Shown: piece after piece, positions 8,276-16,772 of the stretch
Layout: each line of letters opens with the position of its first letter
How positions within the stretch are numbered: the first letter of the stretch is position 1
Assembly: GCF_004803405.1 (NCBI RefSeq)
Contig: NZ_SSXI01000116.1
Location: 28,950-92,949 of the forward strand
From: Nocardioides sp.
Lineage (GTDB): Bacteria > Actinomycetota > Actinomycetes > Propionibacteriales > Nocardioidaceae
Length of the DNA stretch: 64,000 bases
Direction: 5' to 3'
The notes under the pieces: model-generated
The model's input: only the letters and a program-made list of their open reading frames with translations
The model's database searches: none
What the model was told of the DNA's origin: nothing
Made by a program: the position numbers and the translations under genes

Positions 8276-9880
8276 CTACGCGTTGGAGTGCGTTACGTGC
8301 CGGAGGCTGCTCTTGTCGAGCTTCCCCACACTCGTACGGGGAATCGAGGCAGTGAAGCTCCAGCGATCCGGGATCCACCACTTGGCGACCCGACTACTGA
8401 GGAAGCTCGCTAGCTCGCCCTCGCTGAGCTCGACCCCCGCCACCGGCACGATGAAGGCGTGCGGCCGCTCCTCCCACTTCGGATCCGGGACGCCGATCAC
8501 GGCGACCTCCGCGACGCCGGGATGCTCGGCGATCGCGTTCTCCAGCTCCACGCTGGAGATCCACTCGCCGCCGCTCTTGATGCCGTCCTTGAGCCGGTCC
8601 TTGAGCTGGACCCAGCCCCCGGGATGGATCACGCCGAGGTCGCCCGTGCGCAGCCAGCCGTCGCGGAACTTGGTGGCGTCCGAATCGCCGATGTAGGCGC
8701 CGGTGATCGTGTTGCCGGCCACCTCGACCTCGCCTTGCGCTTCTCCGTCCCGCGGCTGGATGACGCCGTGCTCGTCGACGATCCGCGCGCGGACGCCCGG
8801 CATGAGCCGACCGGTCCTCGTGGTCCAGGAGATGGCCTCGCCCTGCGTCGTACCCGCCGGGGGGCGGGAGAAGGTCAGCAGCGGGGAAGTCTCGGTCATG
8901 CCCCACCCCTGGGTGAGCTGAAGGCCGTTCCGCTCGAGGACCTGCCGGGCGAGCGCCGGCGAGAGCGGCGAGCCGCCGGATACTGCGACGCGAAGACCGG
9001 TCAGGTGGACCTCGTGCTCGGCGGCGTACTCACCCAGCTGGCTCCAGATCGTGGGTACGGCGGCCAGCATGGTCGGCTGCGTCTGCTCGATCATGGTCGC
9101 GAGGTGCGGGGCCTGCAGGAACCGTCCGCTCATCACCAGCCGGGCCCCGGCGATCCAGGCGGCGTGAATCCAGCCCCACGCGTTGGCGTGGAACATGGGC
9201 ACGACCGGCAGTGCGGTGTCGCCGTCGGTGAACCCGTAGGCGCTGCCCGTCGAAATCATCAGCGTGTGCAGGTACGTCGAGCGGTGGCTGTACGCCACGC
9301 CCTTCGGGTCCCCGGTCGTGCCCGTCGTGTAACAGAGCACCGCCGCCTCGTCCTCCTGGACGTCGGCGAGCTCGGTCATCGGCTCTGCTGTCGCGACCAG
9401 GTCGGCGAAGCTGTGGAACGAGACGCCTTCGACCGCCAGCGCCGCGAGGTCGGCCTCCCCGATGCAGACGACGTCGCGCACGCTGGGCACGTCGCCGAGG
9501 AACTCCAGGAGCAGGGGGAGCAGGTCGGCGTCGACGATAATCAGCCGGTCCTCGGCATGCCGGGCGATGTAGGACAGCTGCGAGGCGTGCAGGCGCAGGT
9601 TCAGCGTGTGCAGCACCGCCCCCATGCCCGGCACGGCGAAGTACGCCGCCACGTGGTGGGAGGTGTTCCAGCACAGCGTCCCGACGACGTCACCGCGGCC
9701 GACTCCGAGCCCGGCGAGCGCGCTGGCGAGCCGCCGGCTCTCGTCCGCCACCTCGGCGAACGTGCGGTCGACCAGCACTCCGTCTACGTAGTCGATGATC
9801 GTCGCCGTGGCATGGACGTGCTCGCCATGCTCGAACAGGTCGGCGATCCGGAGTTCGTGTCGCTGCATCGTTGCCTGCAC
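8276..9880 (-). CDS. Acyl-CoA synthetase (AMP-forming ligase)
   Basis: A 534-residue ANL-superfamily enzyme with AMP-binding loop YTTGTTGDPKG, aromatic/adenine motif GWGMTETSP, hinge LKDRLKDGIKSGGEWIS and the C-terminal catalytic Lys in SVGKLDK. It matches medium- to long-chain fatty acyl-CoA synthetases, which activate a carboxylate with ATP and CoA. GTG 9880 is preferred because GGGAG lies 8 bp upstream; TTG 9886 is too close to that site and ATG 9868 is the downstream alternative. It is divergent from the Ltp/DUF35 pair and shares the operator at 9950-9969. It may activate the acid produced by the island's dehydrogenases. Confidence 0.88.
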   Translation of the reverse strand: MQATMQRHELRIADLFEHGEHVHATATIIDYVDGVLVDRTFAEVADESRRLASALAGLGVGRGDVVGTLCWNTSHHVAAYFAVPGMGAVLHTLNLRLHASQLSYIARHAEDRLIIVDADLLPLLLEFLGDVPSVRDVVCIGEADLAALAVEGVSFHSFADLVATAEPMTELADVQEDEAAVLCYTTGTTGDPKGVAYSHRSTYLHTLMISTGSAYGFTDGDTALPVVPMFHANAWGWIHAAWIAGARLVMSGRFLQAPHLATMIEQTQPTMLAAVPTIWSQLGEYAAEHEVHLTGLRVAVSGGSPLSPALARQVLERNGLQLTQGWGMTETSPLLTFSRPPAGTTQGEAISWTTRTGRLMPGVRARIVDEHGVIQPRDGEAQGEVEVAGNTITGAYIGDSDATKFRDGWLRTGDLGVIHPGGWVQLKDRLKDGIKSGGEWISSVELENAIAEHPGVAEVAVIGVPDPKWEERPHAFIVPVAGVELSEGELASFLSSRVAKWWIPDRWSFTASIPRTSVGKLDKSSLRHVTHSNA

Positions 9881-9949
9881 GGTCAATCTCCCTTCGTGGT
9901 GCGGGACGCCGCTCGCGGATGGCGTCCGGCGCTGCCCTAGGGTAACCTG

Positions 9950-9969
9950 TGAACCGTACGTACGGTCAA
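9950..9969. promoter_or_regulatory. TetR-type operator between ligase and Ltp/DUF35 unit
   Basis: TGAACCGTACGTACGGTCAA is palindromic at 18 of 20 positions and matches the island operator consensus. It ends at the AAGGAG ribosome site of the Ltp gene and lies 70 bp before the divergent ligase, so one bound repressor could cover both units. Confidence 0.7.
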
Positions 9970-9978
9970 GGAGTGAAG

Positions 9979-11136
9979 ATGGCGGCGATTGCGGGTCTGG
10001 GACTGACCGAGGTGGGCAAGGTCTACGGCAGGACGTCCTTCGAGCTCGCTGCCGAGGCGGTCGCGCTGGCGGCCGGCGACGCGGGGCTCACGCTCGCCGA
10101 CGTCGACGGGTTGCTGATCAACCCGGCGTTCAGCCAGCCGGCCCTCGACCTCACCCTCGCCCGGCGTCTCGGGCTTCGCGACCTGCGTGTGCTGTCCTCG
10201 CTGACTGCGTACGGCGCATCGGCGGGCGTGATGGTGGCCCAGGCGGCCCAGGCCGTCGACGCTGGCGCGGCTGACGTGGTCGCCTGTGTCTTCGCGGACA
10301 CCCCTCGCTCGGGGACGAGCTCGGGGGCGGAGGCATACCAGGCGTTCTCCCTGCAGGCGAGGGGAGTGCGCAGCGCCGAGACTGCGGCCGGCCTCACCAG
10401 CACCACGCATCGGTACGCGCTGGCGGCGGACCGCTACATGTCGACGTACGGCGTGACGCACGACGAGCTGGGGGCGGTCGCCGTGAGCCAGCGCCGGTGG
10501 GCCGAGATGAACCCGGTCGCCGCGATGCGCACGCCGTTGAGCCTCGAGGAGTACCACGCCTCGCGCTGGGTTGTGGAGCCGTTGCACCTGCTCGACTGCT
10601 GCCTGGTGTCGAACGGGGGAGCGGCAGTGATCGTGACCAGCGCGGAACGGGCGCGGGACCTGCGCCAGCCCCCGGTGCACGTCCGTGGATGGGGCCAGGC
10701 ACATCCAGCGCCACCGTTGCGTGCTGGTGGCTCCTTCGGGCTGACGACCGGGGCCAAGGCATCGGGGAGGGCAGCCTTGGCGATGGCCGGCCTCGGCCTG
10801 GACGACGTGCAGCTGCGCGAGATCTACGACTGCTACACCTACACGGTCCTGGTGACCCTCGAGGACTACGGGTTCTGCGGCCCGGGTGAGGCCGGAGCCC
10901 TGGCGGCGTCTGGAGCCCTCGGTCCGGGAGGGGCACTCCCGACGAACACGGGGGGAGGCCAGCTCTCGTCCTTCTACCTCTGGGGCATGACACCGCTCCA
11001 CGAGGCGGTCGTCCAGGTGCGCGGCCAGGCCGGCGAGCGGCAGGTGGGCGCCCACGACACGGCGATGGTGAGCGGCAACGGCGGCATCCTCGAGCACCAC
11101 TCCACCCTCGTCCTGACCTCGGAGACCGCAGCATGA
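9979..11136 (+). CDS. Thiolase-fold lipid-transfer protein (Ltp2-like, probable aldolase)
   Basis: A 385-residue thiolase-fold protein of the SCP-x/Ltp group. At the position where thiolases carry the nucleophilic Cys (about residues 71-84) it has Ala/Tyr/Gly residues and no Cys. The second-half motif IYDCYTYTVL and the GGGQLSSFYLWG glycine loop are kept. Loss of the Cys is the hallmark of Ltp2-type proteins, which act as retro-aldolases with a DUF35 partner in steroid side-chain removal. The DUF35 gene follows with a 4-bp overlap. The predicted reaction is cleavage of a tertiary beta-hydroxyacyl-CoA, pointing to a branched substrate. ATG 9979 has AAGGAG at 9968-9973. Confidence 0.8.
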   Translation: MAAIAGLGLTEVGKVYGRTSFELAAEAVALAAGDAGLTLADVDGLLINPAFSQPALDLTLARRLGLRDLRVLSSLTAYGASAGVMVAQAAQAVDAGAADVVACVFADTPRSGTSSGAEAYQAFSLQARGVRSAETAAGLTSTTHRYALAADRYMSTYGVTHDELGAVAVSQRRWAEMNPVAAMRTPLSLEEYHASRWVVEPLHLLDCCLVSNGGAAVIVTSAERARDLRQPPVHVRGWGQAHPAPPLRAGGSFGLTTGAKASGRAALAMAGLGLDDVQLREIYDCYTYTVLVTLEDYGFCGPGEAGALAASGALGPGGALPTNTGGGQLSSFYLWGMTPLHEAVVQVRGQAGERQVGAHDTAMVSGNGGILEHHSTLVLTSETAA

Positions 11137-11522
11137 GCTCCGTGACCCGGGCGCCCGCGCGACGCGATGACATGACCGCGGCATGGTTCGACGGCCTGCG
11201 CGCCGGCCGGCTGCTCCTGCGCGCCTGTCCCGAGGGGCATCGCAGTCGGCCCGACGTACTGGCCTGCGACGTGTGCGGCAGCCTCGAGCTCGGCTGGGCC
11301 GAGGCAAGTGGGTGGGGCTCGACCGTGGCGCTCGCCGTCGACCGCTCGACGCAGCCCGCGACGCACCTGGTGGTCGTCGCGCTGGACGAGGGGCCGTGGC
11401 TGATCACCCGGCTCGAGGGTGAGCAGGTCGCGCGGGGCGAGGACGTCGTCGTGCGCTACGTCCAGGACGGCGAGGGCGAGGCCTATCCGGTGGTGACTGC
11501 ACGGCCCGCAGACGGCGACTGA
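11133..11522 (+). CDS. DUF35 OB-fold protein with zinc ribbon, Ltp partner
   Basis: A 129-residue protein with an N-terminal rubredoxin-like zinc ribbon (Cys32, His36, Cys45, Cys48; His replaces the usual second Cys) followed by the OB-fold characteristic of DUF35. These proteins bind thiolase-fold partners and, in the ChsH2/Ltp2 complex, are needed for aldol cleavage. Its ATG overlaps the Ltp stop (ATGA), which is strong evidence for a complex. The C-terminus is rich in acidic residues and ends 8 bp before a strong hairpin. Confidence 0.82.
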   Translation: MSSVTRAPARRDDMTAAWFDGLRAGRLLLRACPEGHRSRPDVLACDVCGSLELGWAEASGWGSTVALAVDRSTQPATHLVVVALDEGPWLITRLEGEQVARGEDVVVRYVQDGEGEAYPVVTARPADGD

Positions 11523-11529
11523 GACGTAA

Positions 11530-11564
11530 GAGCCGCCCACCCCAGTCGCAGGGGTGAGCGGCTC
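11530..11564. terminator. Bidirectional hairpin terminator
   Basis: GAGCCGCCCACCCC (11530-11543) pairs with GGGGTGAGCGGCTC (11551-11564) with one C/A mismatch and a 7-nt loop. It lies between the converging DUF35 and phasin-like genes and can serve both, although the T-run is weak. Confidence 0.6.
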
Positions 11565-11579
11565 CTTGGTGTTCGGCTG

Positions 11580-11915
11580 CTACTTGGCGGACGCAGCCTT
11601 CTTCGCGGCCGGCTTGGGTGCCGGAGTCTCGGCCGCTTCCTCGCTCGCGCCCAGCAGTCGCAGCGTCAGGTCGCGCTGGGCAGCCAGCAGGCGCTCGGTG
11701 AGCTCGAAGTTCGCCTTCACCAGTTCGCTCGGCAGCGGCACCCGGTCGCTCAGGGCGTCGTTGAGCCTGCTGAGCCGGTCCGGCACCGGGATCTGCGGGA
11801 GGTCGACCCTGTCGCGCACGCCCTGTGCGACCGAGGCGAGTGCGTCCTCGGTCCGCTTGAGTGCCGCGACCCACTGGTCGCCAATCTCCCTGGTGACGTC
11901 CTGGTAGCTGGGCAT
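11580..11915 (-). CDS. Small phasin-like/lipid-granule protein
   Basis: A 111-residue protein that is mostly amphipathic helix from residue 5 to about 88, followed by an Ala/Pro/Lys tail ending KKAASAK. The composition resembles phasins and actinobacterial lipid-droplet proteins with a Lys-rich DNA- or heparin-binding tail. No enzymatic motif is present. It lies downstream of an XRE regulator on the same strand, and the island also has a PHA synthase, so granule-surface binding is a reasonable inference. AGGAA ribosome site upstream of ATG 11915. The function is not proven by the sequence. Confidence 0.55.
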   Translation of the reverse strand: MPSYQDVTREIGDQWVAALKRTEDALASVAQGVRDRVDLPQIPVPDRLSRLNDALSDRVPLPSELVKANFELTERLLAAQRDLTLRLLGASEEAAETPAPKPAAKKAASAK

Positions 11916-11958
11916 GTTGTTCCTTCCTGAGGGACGACGGCGGTCGGAGCTTTCCGAC

Positions 11959-12303
11959 TCACGGTCCGTCGACCATCGCCTTGTAGGTGGAGATGAGGGC
12001 GGCCTTCTGCGCCCGGTTCAGCTGCTCGTCCGACTCGATCGCGTCGAGCACGCCCAGACTGGGCTCCGCAGTCTCCGGCGGCATCCAGCCCATGCGGCGG
12101 AAGAGCGTCGTGGGGGCGATGCCCAGCCCGTCCGCGATCGCCCTGAGCACGGCCGGGGACGGCTGGAAGAGTCCTCGCTCGACCTGGCTCAGGTACGAGT
12201 CGGAGACGTTCGTGGCGCTTGCCAGGGTTCGCAAGGAAAGCTGGGCCAGCTCGCGCTGTGCGCGCAGGTACCGGCCGAGCGCCTGGCGATCCTGTCCCGT
12301 CAT
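11959..12303 (-). CDS. XRE-family transcriptional regulator
   Basis: A 114-residue protein with an N-terminal Cro/C1-type helix-turn-helix (about residues 8-62) whose recognition helix lies in VSDSYLSQVERG. A short helical tail predicted to dimerise follows. ATG 12303 is chosen because GAGGAG lies 6-11 bp upstream; an earlier in-frame start would run into the operator. It is transcribed toward the phasin-like gene and divergently from SCP2. In actinobacteria an XRE gene beside a granule protein often regulates storage-granule genes, which is suggested but not shown here. Confidence 0.75.
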   Translation of the reverse strand: MTGQDRQALGRYLRAQRELAQLSLRTLASATNVSDSYLSQVERGLFQPSPAVLRAIADGLGIAPTTLFRRMGWMPPETAEPSLGVLDAIESDEQLNRAQKAALISTYKAMVDGP

Positions 12304-12353
12304 CGGCGTCTCCTCGCTTGGTCCGCCAAGCGGTGGCTTGGTCTGCCACATGA

Positions 12354-12373
12354 TTGACCGCACGTACGGTCTG
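12354..12373. promoter_or_regulatory. TetR-type operator upstream of SCP2 unit and XRE gene
   Basis: TTGACCGCACGTACGGTCTG matches the consensus with one change in the right half-site. The leading TTGACC can serve as a -35 box for the plus strand, with CAATCT at 12377-12382 as -10. It lies 64 bp before the SCP2 ATG. Confidence 0.65.
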
Positions 12374-12436
12374 TGTCAATCTGACGTGGGCATCGCAGGA
12401 CCCGACCGGGTCCACCCCGGACAGCAGGAGGATCAG

Positions 12437-12835
12437 ATGAGCTACTTCAAGGACGACGCGGAGGTCTACAAGTACCTCGGAGGGGTGTTCCGGGTCGCCA
12501 ACGACGTGGAGGGTGTCGGGTCGAACCTCCGCGCGGCGGACATCGTGCTGCGGCTCGACTACAGCAACCCCACGTCGAGCATCACCGTGGTGCTGAAGGA
12601 GCCCGCCATCGAGGTCATCGAGGGCGACTCCGACCTCGAGCCGGACGTGCGGATGTCGATGTCGGCCGACCACGGCAACCAGTTTTGGCGCGGCGAGTAC
12701 AACGTCGCCGTGGGCCTCGCCAAGGGGCAGGTCAAGGCCAAGGGTCCGGTGACCAAGATTCTCAAGCTGATCCCCGCCGCGAAGCCCGTCTTCCCGATCT
12801 ACCGGGATCTGGTGGCGGAGAAGGCCGCGGTCTGA
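12437..12835 (+). CDS. SCP2 sterol-carrier-domain protein
   Basis: A 132-residue stand-alone SCP2-domain protein. It has the alternating strand pattern (ADIVLRLDY, SSITVVLKEP, VRMSMSADHGNQFW) and the C-terminal helix LKLIPAAKPVFPIYRDL typical of the lipid-binding fold. It likely binds hydrophobic acyl-CoA or lipid intermediates and presents them to pathway enzymes. AGGAGG at 12425-12430 supports ATG 12437, and its TGA overlaps the next ATG (TGATG). It heads the unit SCP2-aldehyde dehydrogenase-alcohol dehydrogenase-SnoaL-like. Confidence 0.8.
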   Translation: MSYFKDDAEVYKYLGGVFRVANDVEGVGSNLRAADIVLRLDYSNPTSSITVVLKEPAIEVIEGDSDLEPDVRMSMSADHGNQFWRGEYNVAVGLAKGQVKAKGPVTKILKLIPAAKPVFPIYRDLVAEKAAV

Positions 12836-14337
12836 TGATCGGGGTCCCGCACTTCCGGATGTACATCGACGGGCAGTGGGTCGACACGGAAGATCGCTAC
12901 GAGCTGACAAACCCGGCCAACGAGGAGCTCGTCGCCACCGCGGCGAAGGGAACCGTCGAGCACACCGACCAGGCAGTCGCCGCCGCCCTCGCCGCGCACC
13001 GCCGAGGGGAGTGGCGCAACGCCAACCCCGAAGAGCGCGCGGCGACGATGACCCGGATCGTCGAGATCCTCAACGAGCGCATGGATGAGCTCGTCGAGCT
13101 GCACGTCGCCGAGAACGGCGTCACCATCCGGCAGGCGATGGCGTTCCACGTCGGTTACTCGATCTCGCACCTTCAGTACTTCGCCGACCTGGCGCGCACC
13201 TACGCGTTCGAGTCCTCGGGGCCGATGCTGGGCTACCCGACGATGGCTGCCGGCATCACCCGGCGCGAGCCGATCGGAGTCGTGGCCGGCATCGTGCCGT
13301 GGAACTTTCCCCTCCTGCTGGCTGTCTGGAAGCTCGGCCCTGCGCTCGCCGCCGGAAACTGCGTCGTCATCAAGCCGGACGAGAAGACGCCCGCGACGCT
13401 GCTCGAGCTCGCCCGCGCCGCACATGACGCGGGGCTGCCCCCGGGGGTCCTGAACATCGTCACCGGAGAGGGCGAGGAGGTCGGCAAGCGGCTGTCCGCC
13501 CACCCCGACGTCCGCAAGGTCGCGTTCACCGGGTCGACCGCGGTAGGTCGGCTCATCGCCCAGCAGGCGGCCGGGAACATCAAGAAGGTCACGCTGGAGC
13601 TCGGTGGCAAGGGGCCCAACATCATCCTCCCCGATGCCGACCTGGACACGGCGGTCGACGGTGCGCTGTTCGCGTTCTGCCTGTACCAGGGGCAGGCCTG
13701 CGAGTCGGGCACCCGGTTGCTCCTGCCAGACTCGCTCCACGACGATTTCGTCGGGCGCATGATCGAGCGGGCAAAGGCCATCAAGGTCGGCGATCCGGCG
13801 GACTTCGACACCGACATGGGGCCGATCATCTCGGCCGAGCAGAAGGCCCGCATCGAGTCCTACCTCGAGCTCGCCCCCAAGGAGGGCGCCACCATCGCCT
13901 TCCAGGGTGAGGTGCCCGAAGGCCCCGGCCACTGGGTTCCCGTCACGATCCTGACCGACGTCACGAACGACATGCGCATCGCCCAGGAGGAGATCTTCGG
14001 ACCGGTCCTGTGCGTGCTGCGTTACTCCGACGTCCAGGAGGCGATCGACATCGCCAACGACTCCGAGTACGGGCTCTCCGCGGGAGTGTGGAGCGAGGAC
14101 ATCGACGCCGCCATGGAGGTGGCCAGACAGATCGACTCCGGGACGGTGTGGATCAACGACTGGCACATGGTGAACGCCCTCTACCCCTTCGGCGGTTTCA
14201 AGCAGAGCGGTGTGGGCCGGGAGCTCGGCCCCCACGCGCTGGACGAGTACACCGAGGAGAAGTTCGTGCACGTCGACCTCTCCCGTTCACTGGAGCGCAG
14301 GGTCTACGACCTCGTCGTACCGGCCAAGGAGGGCTGA
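12835..14337 (+). CDS. NAD(P)-dependent aldehyde dehydrogenase
   Basis: A 500-residue ALDH-superfamily enzyme. The catalytic Cys289 lies in GQACESG and the general base Glu255 in LELGGKG. The Rossmann loop FTGSTAVG, the IVPWNFP segment and EEIFGPVLCV are all present, so it should be active. It oxidises an aldehyde to the acid. Translation is coupled to SCP2 by a TGATG overlap, and the alcohol dehydrogenase follows 3 bp later. The alcohol-to-aldehyde-to-acid steps are therefore adjacent genes in one unit. The particular aldehyde is not indicated. Confidence 0.9.
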   Translation: MIGVPHFRMYIDGQWVDTEDRYELTNPANEELVATAAKGTVEHTDQAVAAALAAHRRGEWRNANPEERAATMTRIVEILNERMDELVELHVAENGVTIRQAMAFHVGYSISHLQYFADLARTYAFESSGPMLGYPTMAAGITRREPIGVVAGIVPWNFPLLLAVWKLGPALAAGNCVVIKPDEKTPATLLELARAAHDAGLPPGVLNIVTGEGEEVGKRLSAHPDVRKVAFTGSTAVGRLIAQQAAGNIKKVTLELGGKGPNIILPDADLDTAVDGALFAFCLYQGQACESGTRLLLPDSLHDDFVGRMIERAKAIKVGDPADFDTDMGPIISAEQKARIESYLELAPKEGATIAFQGEVPEGPGHWVPVTILTDVTNDMRIAQEEIFGPVLCVLRYSDVQEAIDIANDSEYGLSAGVWSEDIDAAMEVARQIDSGTVWINDWHMVNALYPFGGFKQSGVGRELGPHALDEYTEEKFVHVDLSRSLERRVYDLVVPAKEG

Positions 14338-14340
14338 GCC

Positions 14341-15444
14341 ATGCGGGTAGCGATCTTCGAGGAAGCCGGCGCTGCTCCAGCCCTGCAGGAGGTCGAGCAC
14401 ACTCCATTACAGGACAACGAGGTGCTCGTCCGGATCGCCGGGGTGGGCATCTGCCACACCGACCTCACAGGCCTGAACGGGAACGTGCCGCTGCCGACAC
14501 CGGCGGTGCTGGGTCACGAGGGCGCAGGGGTCGTCGAGGCGATCGGCGCCGACGTCGAGGGCCTGGAGGCCGGCGACCACGTCGTGCTGACCTTCGACAC
14601 GTGCGGGGACTGCCGAGCGTGCGGTGCCGGCCACCCGGCGTACTGCGAGCTCTTCGCACCCCTGAACTACTTCGGCACCCGGCTGGACGGCACCACGACC
14701 ATGGTCCAGGGCGACCGGGAGGTTCACGGCAGCTGGTTCGGGCAATCCTCATGGGGCACCCACGCCGTCGCGAGCGCACGCAACGCCGTCCAGGTGGACA
14801 GGGATGCACCGCTCCATCTGCTCGGACCACTCGGGTGCGGCCTCCTGACCGGAGCAGGCACCGTCCTCAACGTGCTCCGTCCGCAGCCGGGGCAGAGCAT
14901 CGGGTTCTGGGGGATGGGCACCGTCGGCCTCGCCGGCCTGATGGCCGCGAAGGCGCTCGACTGCGAGAACATCGTTGCGGTCGACCTCAACGACGACAGG
15001 CTGGCCCTCGCGCGGGAGCTCGGCGCGACCCACACCTTCAACCCGTCCTCCACCAAGGACGTCGTGTGGGAGATCCTCGAAGCCACCGGGGGACTCGACT
15101 CCTCGATGGAGGCTGTCGGCCTCGGCAGCGTCGTCCGGGAGGCCCTCGGCTCGCTGCGCTCGCCCGGGGTATGCGCCACGGTGGGCCTGCAAACCCTCGA
15201 GAACGACATCACCATCGACCAGGGCCACCTCCTCATCGGTCGCACGCTGACCGGTGTCATCGAGGGCGACGCCGACCCGCACCAGCTGATCCCCGGGCTG
15301 ATCCGGATGTGGCAGGACGGGCAGTTCCCGTTCGACCGGCTGATCACCGAGTACCCACTCGAGGAGCTGGCCACCGCACTCGAGGACTTCCACGCCGGCA
15401 AGGTGATCAAGCCTGTGCTCATTCCTGCCAGCTCGTCGTACTGA
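14341..15444 (+). CDS. Zinc-dependent alcohol dehydrogenase (aryl-alcohol/class III-like)
   Basis: A 367-residue medium-chain dehydrogenase. Catalytic zinc ligands are Cys38 and His59/Glu60; structural zinc ligands are Cys88, Cys91, Cys94 and Cys102. The NAD fold carries GMGTVGLAGL. The general form resembles aryl-alcohol dehydrogenases. It oxidises a primary alcohol to the aldehyde used by the enzyme upstream in the same unit. It is about as close in organisation to the second zinc ADH at 16903-18015, so the island has two parallel alcohol dehydrogenases. ATG 14341 begins 3 bp after the aldehyde dehydrogenase stop. Confidence 0.88.
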   Translation: MRVAIFEEAGAAPALQEVEHTPLQDNEVLVRIAGVGICHTDLTGLNGNVPLPTPAVLGHEGAGVVEAIGADVEGLEAGDHVVLTFDTCGDCRACGAGHPAYCELFAPLNYFGTRLDGTTTMVQGDREVHGSWFGQSSWGTHAVASARNAVQVDRDAPLHLLGPLGCGLLTGAGTVLNVLRPQPGQSIGFWGMGTVGLAGLMAAKALDCENIVAVDLNDDRLALARELGATHTFNPSSTKDVVWEILEATGGLDSSMEAVGLGSVVREALGSLRSPGVCATVGLQTLENDITIDQGHLLIGRTLTGVIEGDADPHQLIPGLIRMWQDGQFPFDRLITEYPLEELATALEDFHAGKVIKPVLIPASSSY

Positions 15445-15467
15445 CAACTCGAAAGGCAAACGAAACG

Positions 15468-15902
15468 ATGAACACGACTGCACCAGCTCTGACGAGCGCC
15501 GCTTGGGTCGAAGAGTTCTTTCGGCACGTGGATGCGCATGACTTCGAATGGGTGGAGGCCGCCTTGACGCCGGACTGCGTCATCGATGCCTCAGGCTTCA
15601 AGGAGACGGGCGCCGAGGTCGTGGTGTTGTGGATGGCCGGGTTCTTTGCGGCGTTCCCCGATCTGCGTCACCGCCCCTACCGCGTGATCAGTGGTACGGA
15701 CGAGGTCGCTGCACTCGTACAGGTGACCGGCACGCACACCGAGGATCTCGGCTTTCCGGACGGCGCCTTCCTGCCGCCCACCGGTGCCTCCATGGACGTC
15801 GAGCTCGCTGAGTTCTGGCGCTTCGAAGGGGACCGCGTCGCCGAGTACAAGGTGATCTACGACCAGGCTGGGTTCCTCGCGCAGCTGGGAGTGGGCGTCT
15901 GA
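15468..15902 (+). CDS. SnoaL-like/NTF2-fold protein
   Basis: A 144-residue NTF2-like protein: an N-terminal helix with a VEAALTPDCVIDASG turn, then strands with PDLRHRPYRVISGTDEVAALVQVTGTH-type sheet residues and the C-terminal EFWRFEGDRVAEYKVIYD strand pair. The family includes small-molecule cyclases, isomerases and binding proteins; the residues visible do not identify a reaction. It ends the SCP2-ALDH-ADH unit, 23 bp after the ADH, with a GAAAGG ribosome site, and is followed by a perfect terminator hairpin. Confidence 0.7.
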   Translation: MNTTAPALTSAAWVEEFFRHVDAHDFEWVEAALTPDCVIDASGFKETGAEVVVLWMAGFFAAFPDLRHRPYRVISGTDEVAALVQVTGTHTEDLGFPDGAFLPPTGASMDVELAEFWRFEGDRVAEYKVIYDQAGFLAQLGVGV

Positions 15903-15922
15903 CGTCAACGACCTGATCGCCG

Positions 15923-15966
15923 AACAAGGGCGCTGGCCCGTCCATGGACAGGCCAGCGCCCTTGTT
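15923..15966. terminator. Strong bidirectional terminator
   Basis: A perfect 16-bp stem: 15923-15938 pairs with 15951-15966 (AACAAGGGCGCTGGCC against its complement) around a 12-nt loop. The outer A/T pairs give U-runs in both directions. It separates the SnoaL-like gene from the converging oxidoreductase remnant. Confidence 0.8.
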
Positions 15967-15981
15967 TCGACTGTGGCGGTC

Positions 15982-16772
15982 TCAGCAGCGGGACGCTTCC
16001 TCGACCAGCCTGGCGAGGGTTGTCTGCTTCTGGCTCCCGCTCACGATGAGGGTCGTGAGGCAGGTGGGGGCCCATCGGTTCTTGAAGTCGTCGACCACCT
16101 TGTCCGCCGGTCCGACGAGGGCGACGTCCTCCACCATCTCAAGCGGGATGGCGTCGATCGCCTCCTGCTTGCGCCAGGCGAGGTAGCGCTCCTGCAGCTC
16201 CTGGCAGACCTCAGCCCATCCGCACGAACAGGTCGTTGTGGAAGTTCGCGCTCTTGGCGCCCATGCCCCCGCATAGAGACCGATGATGGGCTTGATGCGT
16301 GAGGCCGCGAGCTCGACATCCTCGTCCTCCGCCATGAACACCACGCCTGCAACCTCGAAGGTCTCGGCGGTGTGCCGGGCACCCGGTACGTCGAAGCCCT
16401 CGGCCAGCGCCGATCGATAGAAGGCGTCGGACTTGGGGGAGAACCAGAGGGGCAGCCAGCCGTCGGCTATCTCTGCGGCGAGTGCGACGTTCTTCGGACC
16501 TTCTGCGCCGAGGTACACAGGGATGTCCGTACGAACCGGGTGCACGGTGGATCGCAGCGCCTTCCCGAGCCCGGTGCCGTCGGCGCCTCCATACGGCAGC
16601 TGGTAGTGCCGCCCGGAAGACTCCACCGGCGCGTTTCGCGCCCAGACTCGGCGCATGATCTCCACGTATTCCCGGGTTCGCTCGAGTGGTCTCGGATACG
16701 GCGCGCAGTACCAGCCCTCGACGACCTGCGGGCCCGACGCACCGAGCGTCGATCGCGCGGTCGGCGTCGGTG
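15982..16772 (-). pseudogene. Truncated, frameshifted luciferase-like (LLM) oxidoreductase
   Basis: The minus strand encodes the C-terminal two-thirds of an F420/flavin-dependent LLM-class oxidoreductase: GASGPQVVEGWY near the start, then VEIMRRVWAR, IPVYLGAEGPKN and VALVGPADKVVDDFKNRW. The first ~100 residues are missing; instead an aldehyde-dehydrogenase N-terminus is joined in another frame near 16772. A second lesion lies around 16210-16285. There GGMGAKSANFHNDLFVRMG is read one frame off, consistent with a base lost in a G-run and a compensating change after RMG. The product is not expected to be active. Confidence 0.75.
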
